DNA of 8,703 nt, taken from Legionella genomosp. 1. Its GTDB lineage: Bacteria; Pseudomonadota; Gammaproteobacteria; Legionellales; Legionellaceae. The stretch covers positions 1-8,703 of the forward strand of contig CAMBDN010000100.1 in NCBI GenBank assembly GCA_945865355.1, given 5' to 3'. Numbering within the stretch: the first letter of the stretch is position 1; every line of letters starts with the position of its first letter. The position numbers and the translations under genes are program-made. Below are positions 5,402 through 8,703 of the stretch, one piece after another. The notes below the pieces were generated by a model. That model was given only the letters and a program-made list of their open reading frames with translations. It did no database searches and was not told the DNA's origin.

Positions 5402-5570
5402 CTAAAAAAAATCCTAATCCAGCTAAAGCATTTCGTGATACTTCCATTAGGAAAATAATCCGGCTTTTAATTGTAAAAATCAATTTTATCATTAGCGAAG
5501 TAAAGTACATGGTCGAGAAGCTTATTATATATGCAGATCTCATTTAATAATACCCAGCCCCCCCTTGAAC
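5402..5570. other. AT-rich stretch with no supported gene
   Basis: Nothing recognisable. A plus-strand frame from ATG 5371 to TAA 5547 (58 residues, beginning MSKLVIRHIQAKKN) starts within the inverted-repeat spacer and lacks a ribosome binding site; it is very basic and matches no family known to me. A minus-strand frame over 5352-5543 has no support either. A run of seven C lies at 5558-5564, just before the transposase remnant. Confidence 0.4.
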
Positions 5571-5696
5571 ATAAAGGATGTGTTAGCACTCAAAGGTAGT
5601 CAAAGCGAATGACAAGAAATGGTGATCCATTTTTTCACAACAGCGATCGAAAATGACGAAAAGCTGGTCTTTATGATGAATATAGGGAAAAGGAGT
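5571..5696 (+). pseudogene. Decayed ISAs1-family transposase fragment
   Basis: The frame reads IKDVLALKGSQSE, a stop (TGA 5610-5612), then QEMVIHFFTTAIENDEK and a second stop at 5697. The string VLALKGNQ followed by a helix with E-x-V-x-x-FF is typical of the central part of ISAs1-type (H-repeat) DDE transposases. Here it is short, carries an in-frame stop and has neither the N-terminal nor the C-terminal part. No clear ISAs1 ends were found; the inverted repeat at 5327-5401 may or may not belong to it. The call rests on this one motif. Confidence 0.45.
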
Positions 5697-5798
5697 TAGG
5701 AATTTAAACTTTTACGTTCTTGTCCTGGGGATTCTAACTGGAAAGAAGACGAACCATGTGCTATAGATTTAGTAGCTGCTGTCATTCATATGAAATAC

Positions 5799-5804
5799 AA
5801 GGAG
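5799..5804 (+). promoter_or_regulatory. Ribosome binding site choosing the start of the MFS gene
   Basis: AAGGAG lies 9 bases before ATG 5814. The earlier in-frame ATG 5790 would place this site inside the coding sequence and has no good site of its own. Confidence 0.7.
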
Positions 5805-5813
5805 TTTGTGTTT

Positions 5814-7001
5814 ATGCGTACTGCAAAAGGATTGCTCGTTTGGTTTGTTGCCACACTTTTTGTCATTTATGCTTTCTGCTTAAATACCGCAGCGGCCGTT
5901 TTTTCAACTGCAATTAAGACATCATTGCATTTGACTGACCTCCAAGTCTCTTATGCCATGGGAGGGTTTATTGCTGGATTTGCTTTGATGCAGATTCCTG
6001 CTGGTTATTTACTGGATAGATTTAATACTAAAATTATTATCAGTGCAGGGGTCTTGATTTTAGCACTTGGCAACGTTCTTATTTCATATTCTGATAGCTT
6101 ATTTTTGTTTACGGTTTCTAACTTCATTCAAGGGATAGGCGGCTCATTTGCGTTTATTGCAGTAGCCGTGCTGATTTCCAATTGGTTTCCGTCCCGCATA
6201 TTTCCTATCATGTTTGGTTTAACGCAAACTTTGTCTTGTGTTTTAGCCGGGGTGATTCATTATGCGTTCATGATGGCCTTGCACCAGCACTCTTGGAATG
6301 AGCTTTATTTTGATTTGTCTATTTTTGGGTTTACATTGTTTGTGTTGACGGCGCTTATTGTTCACTCGCCAAAAAGGGAAAAAGCCCCCGAAGTTTTGTC
6401 GTTAGCTAAAGCCCTTAAATTAGTTTGTGGAAATCCACAAATTTGGTTGTGTGCAATTGCTGCTGCAACTACTTTTGGTGTTCTACTTGCTTATGGCGCT
6501 TTTTGGTATGTAAATATCCAAAAGTTCTATTCGGTATCAACCGACAATGCCTTTATTTTAAGTGCAATCATTTTTGTAGGGATAGGTGTAGGTACACCAT
6601 TATTGGGTTATATCTCTAACTTACTTAAGTCGAGGATGCTGGTCATTCATGTAACGGTCGTTTTAGGTTCCATGGCTTTATTGCTGGGTATTTATTTACC
6701 CCACTACAAATTTGGTAGTTTGATTTTAATTGATACCATTTCTTTCTTTATCGGGTTTTTACTTTCGGGATCAATGCTCTTTTATACCATCGTGAGCGAG
6801 ATATCGACAGACAGTACCCGCGGTGTGGCCTTAAGTTTGACCAATACTTGCGTGTTTTTATTTAATACACTGCTGATGTTCTTGCCTTATCTGTTTGTGA
6901 CACAATTATCACAAGATTTTTATACGTATCTTTGGATTTTGCCCTTCTCTGTGATGATTTCTATTCTGTTATTCTATTTTATTAAAGATACTTTCCATTA
7001 A
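5814..7001 (+). CDS. MFS transporter, possibly for purines
   Basis: A 395-residue inner-membrane carrier of the major facilitator superfamily with about 12 hydrophobic helices and a polar central loop at about 183-200. The motif A loop between helices 2 and 3 reads GYLLDRFNTKI (64-74), preceded by LMQIPA. Helix 1 begins right after MRTAKG. Start at ATG 5814 is chosen for its AAGGAG; a longer form from 5790 adds eight residues with no apparent role. The guanine deaminase gene begins 25 bases after the stop, so the two form an operon. The likely cargo is therefore guanine or a related purine, an inference from context; the Legionella Pht transporters of the same superfamily carry amino acids and nucleosides. 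No convincing promoter was found in the remnant-filled sequence upstream. Confidence 0.88.
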   Translation: MRTAKGLLVWFVATLFVIYAFCLNTAAAVFSTAIKTSLHLTDLQVSYAMGGFIAGFALMQIPAGYLLDRFNTKIIISAGVLILALGNVLISYSDSLFLFTVSNFIQGIGGSFAFIAVAVLISNWFPSRIFPIMFGLTQTLSCVLAGVIHYAFMMALHQHSWNELYFDLSIFGFTLFVLTALIVHSPKREKAPEVLSLAKALKLVCGNPQIWLCAIAAATTFGVLLAYGAFWYVNIQKFYSVSTDNAFILSAIIFVGIGVGTPLLGYISNLLKSRMLVIHVTVVLGSMALLLGIYLPHYKFGSLILIDTISFFIGFLLSGSMLFYTIVSEISTDSTRGVALSLTNTCVFLFNTLLMFLPYLFVTQLSQDFYTYLWILPFSVMISILLFYFIKDTFH

Positions 7002-7026
7002 AATAAATTTTAAGGAGTTAAAGAGT

Positions 7027-8376
7027 ATGGACACTCACAAAAACGCCTATCGTGGTCGGATCTTTTATTTTAGAGACTCATCAACGTTTGACACGATTCC
7101 CTTTAGCAAAGAGGTTGACAAGCGATTTCAAGAGCATAGTTATTGTTATATTGATGATGGTGTCCTTATCGTTGATGAACATGGGAAGATTGAAGCTGTT
7201 GGACAATTTTCGGATATGAAGAAGCATTTAGACGGTGTGCCGGTAACAAATTATCAAGGCAAACTAATTACCCCTGGGTTTATTGATACACACAATCACG
7301 CAGCGCAAAGTGCCGTGGTTGCGGCATATGGTGAAAAATTACTCGAGTGGTTAAATAACTACGTATTTCCCGCGGAAAGCAGTTATAAAGATGATCATCA
7401 CGCAAGAACCGATCTCAATTTTTTCATTGATCAGTTGTTAAAAAATGGTACGACTACAGCTGTTTCATATGGTCCTTTATTTTATGATTCGAATAACATC
7501 TTTTTCGAAGAGTTACAAAAACGTAATATGCGCTTTATTACGGGTAATACAATGATGGATGATGATTCTCCAGATTATTTGGAGTTACCAGCGAAGGAAA
7601 ATTACGATATTGCAAAAAAATTGATCCATAAGTGGCACAACAAGCATCGGCTTAGTTTTTGTATTACACCACGCTTTGGTTTGTCCTGCTCAGAATCGAT
7701 GTTGGAAATGTGTGGTTCACTGGCAAAAGAGCATCCAGACGCTTATATACAAACACATCTTGATGAAAATATTAATGAAATCAAAGCAACACACGAAAAA
7801 TTCCCGTGGAGTAAAAATTACTTGGATGTTTACGACCATTTTGGCCTGGTTACAGATCGCGCGGTGTTTGGCCATTGCATACATCTTACCGAGGCTGAGT
7901 TAGCGGTGTTTAGGGATAAGAAAGCGATCATGGCGCATTGCCCAACCAGTAACAATTTTCTAGGTAGCGGGTTGTTTAATTTTGAACGAGCTTCTAAATA
8001 TTCTGAACGGATCACCCTTGCAAGTGACTGGGGTGCTGGTAATTTCATGTCAATGCTTCGTGTTATGGATGATTCTTATAAAGTTGCCATGCTCTCAGGA
8101 TACAAATTACCTAGCATGATGCGATGGTACTTGTGTACGTTAGGAGCGGCTAGGGCTTTACAACTGGATGATAAAATAGGTAATTTTGAAAAAGGGAAAG
8201 AAGCCGATTTTATTGTCATCGATCCAAATGCAACCCCAGTTTTAAAATATCGTAATAACCAAGTGGATGATATATTTGAGTTTTTGTTTATTACCATGTC
8301 ACTTGCTGATGAACATAATATCGCAGCGACGTATCTTATGGGTAAACCTGGTTATGTTAATCCCGCAATAAAGTAG
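7027..8376 (+). CDS. guaD: Guanine deaminase
   Basis: A zinc amidohydrolase that converts guanine to xanthine and ammonia in the cytoplasm, in purine salvage and catabolism. The 449 residues match the usual length (E. coli 439, human 454). The metal and active-site residues are present: His89 and His91 in PGFIDTHNH, Arg216 in PRFG, His244 and Glu247 in THLDEN, His283 in GHC, and Asp334 in SDWGAG. The AHCPTSNNFLGSGLF stretch (303-317) and LLEWLNNYVFPAE (105-117) are characteristic of guanine deaminase rather than other members of the superfamily. AAGGAG (7012-7017) lies 9 bases before ATG 7027. It is the second gene of the operon with the MFS transporter, which may supply the substrate. Trp335 is at a position often Val in relatives. 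No truncation or frameshift was seen. Confidence 0.94.
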   Translation: MDTHKNAYRGRIFYFRDSSTFDTIPFSKEVDKRFQEHSYCYIDDGVLIVDEHGKIEAVGQFSDMKKHLDGVPVTNYQGKLITPGFIDTHNHAAQSAVVAAYGEKLLEWLNNYVFPAESSYKDDHHARTDLNFFIDQLLKNGTTTAVSYGPLFYDSNNIFFEELQKRNMRFITGNTMMDDDSPDYLELPAKENYDIAKKLIHKWHNKHRLSFCITPRFGLSCSESMLEMCGSLAKEHPDAYIQTHLDENINEIKATHEKFPWSKNYLDVYDHFGLVTDRAVFGHCIHLTEAELAVFRDKKAIMAHCPTSNNFLGSGLFNFERASKYSERITLASDWGAGNFMSMLRVMDDSYKVAMLSGYKLPSMMRWYLCTLGAARALQLDDKIGNFEKGKEADFIVIDPNATPVLKYRNNQVDDIFEFLFITMSLADEHNIAATYLMGKPGYVNPAIK

Positions 8377-8382
8377 GTATTA

Positions 8383-8435
8383 CAGCTGCGTGCTAGAATA
8401 ATACGATCGCACGCAGGCTGCCTGCCCAGGCAGGC
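8383..8435. terminator. Paired hairpins between convergent guaD and porin, possible terminator
   Basis: CAGC-TGCGTGC (8383-8393) pairs with GCACGCA-(G)-GCTG (8409-8420) with one bulge, around a 15-base loop. Directly after, GCCTGC (8420-8425) pairs with GCAGGC (8430-8435). They overlap the 3' end of the porin gene, and neither has a strong T-run on either strand, so a terminator role for guaD is a guess. The second is explained in part by coding sequence. Confidence 0.3.
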
Positions 8436-8703
8436 TTAAGCGACGCGCTGGCGCCGGGTGTTGGAATAAATGATAGTGCGGGCTGAAGATACACACCGTT
8501 GACAATTTGTGCCTGGTAATAGGTTTGCAGCATTAGCTCCGTTTGTCGGTCAAAAAGGTTTTGATTTAGCCACGACCAAGCAACGCCCACTCCCATCGAA
8601 TCGTATAAGCGATCAGCGACAAGCCCAAATGCGGTCAATCCTGCTCCAACATATTGGGTCATGGGCAAAATATCCGAGTTGTTTTTACCATATTGATAAA
8701 ACA
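8393..8703 (-). CDS. OprB-type carbohydrate-selective porin, C-terminal end (runs off right edge)
   Basis: The complement reads 102 residues from the right edge to TAG 8395-8393 without an internal start being needed; an apparent TTG or ATG start near 8668 is simply within the gene. The sequence has alternating beta-strand character (QYVGAGLTAFGLV, GVGVAWSWLN, ELMLQTYYQAQI), then VNGVYLQPALSFIPTPG and the final strand SLRAIVLF with a terminal phenylalanine. This is the way OprB-family outer-membrane barrels end, and the terminal aromatic residue is the recognition signal for the Bam complex. The family forms channels for sugars across the outer membrane. It converges on guaD with 16 bases between the stops. 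OprB is the likely family; the missing N-terminal part would settle it. Confidence 0.75.
   Translation of the reverse strand, partial: FYQYGKNNSDILPMTQYVGAGLTAFGLVADRLYDSMGVGVAWSWLNQNLFDRQTELMLQTYYQAQIVNGVYLQPALSFIPTPGASASLKPAWAGSLRAIVLF

Noticed and set aside
5371..5547. Small basic 58-residue open frame beginning MSKLVIRHIQ
   Set aside because: It starts in the spacer of the inverted repeat with no Shine-Dalgarno and no known family; probably chance or a decayed fragment.
5558..5564. Run of seven C as a phase-variation tract
   Set aside because: It is not inside or just before any intact gene, so slippage would have no visible target.
5697..5813. Open frame continuous with the MFS gene (EFKLLRSCPGDSNWKEDEP onward)
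   Set aside because: No start codon before 5790 and a better start at 5814; it may be further transposase debris but no motif supports that.

Overview
The window looks like chromosomal DNA of an AT-rich gammaproteobacterium, probably of the Legionellales type. This is inference from gene content (GH3 NagZ-like enzyme, DbpA, a Pht-like MFS transporter beside guanine deaminase, OprB-type porin, class III cyclase remnant) and from the moderate GC. No marker gene fixes the genus. Housekeeping genes flank an accessory patch at about 4051-5790.

Left part (1-830, minus strand): the N-terminal 193 residues of an APC-family amino acid permease run off the left edge. A perfect 10-bp inverted repeat lies in its leader and looks like a repressor operator. 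Upstream is a complete tRNA-Ser (anticodon GGA) with its own TATAAT promoter.

Second block (909-4050, plus strand): a small secreted cysteine-containing protein of unknown function lies 17 bases upstream of a NagZ-like GH3 beta-N-acetylglucosaminidase, probably as one transcription unit. A long perfect stem over the nagZ stop codon is followed by a conventional terminator hairpin. Then comes dbpA, a DEAD-box helicase with the 23S rRNA-binding C-terminal domain.

Accessory patch (4051-5790): a palindromic interspersed repeat, then a near-consensus sigma70 promoter driving a 70-residue protein with six closely packed cysteines. Next is a second small secreted protein whose cysteine and motif spacing resembles the secreted protein beside nagZ. 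On the other strand lies the intact C-terminal end of a broken class III adenylate/guanylate cyclase. A 22-bp inverted repeat sits at the break, and a decayed ISAs1-type transposase fragment follows. This region appears to have been reshaped by mobile elements and keeps two small exported proteins of unknown role.

Right part (5814-8703): an MFS transporter and guanine deaminase (guaD) form a tight operon. By association the transporter may import a purine that GuaD converts to xanthine. A convergent OprB-type porin C-terminus runs off the right edge.
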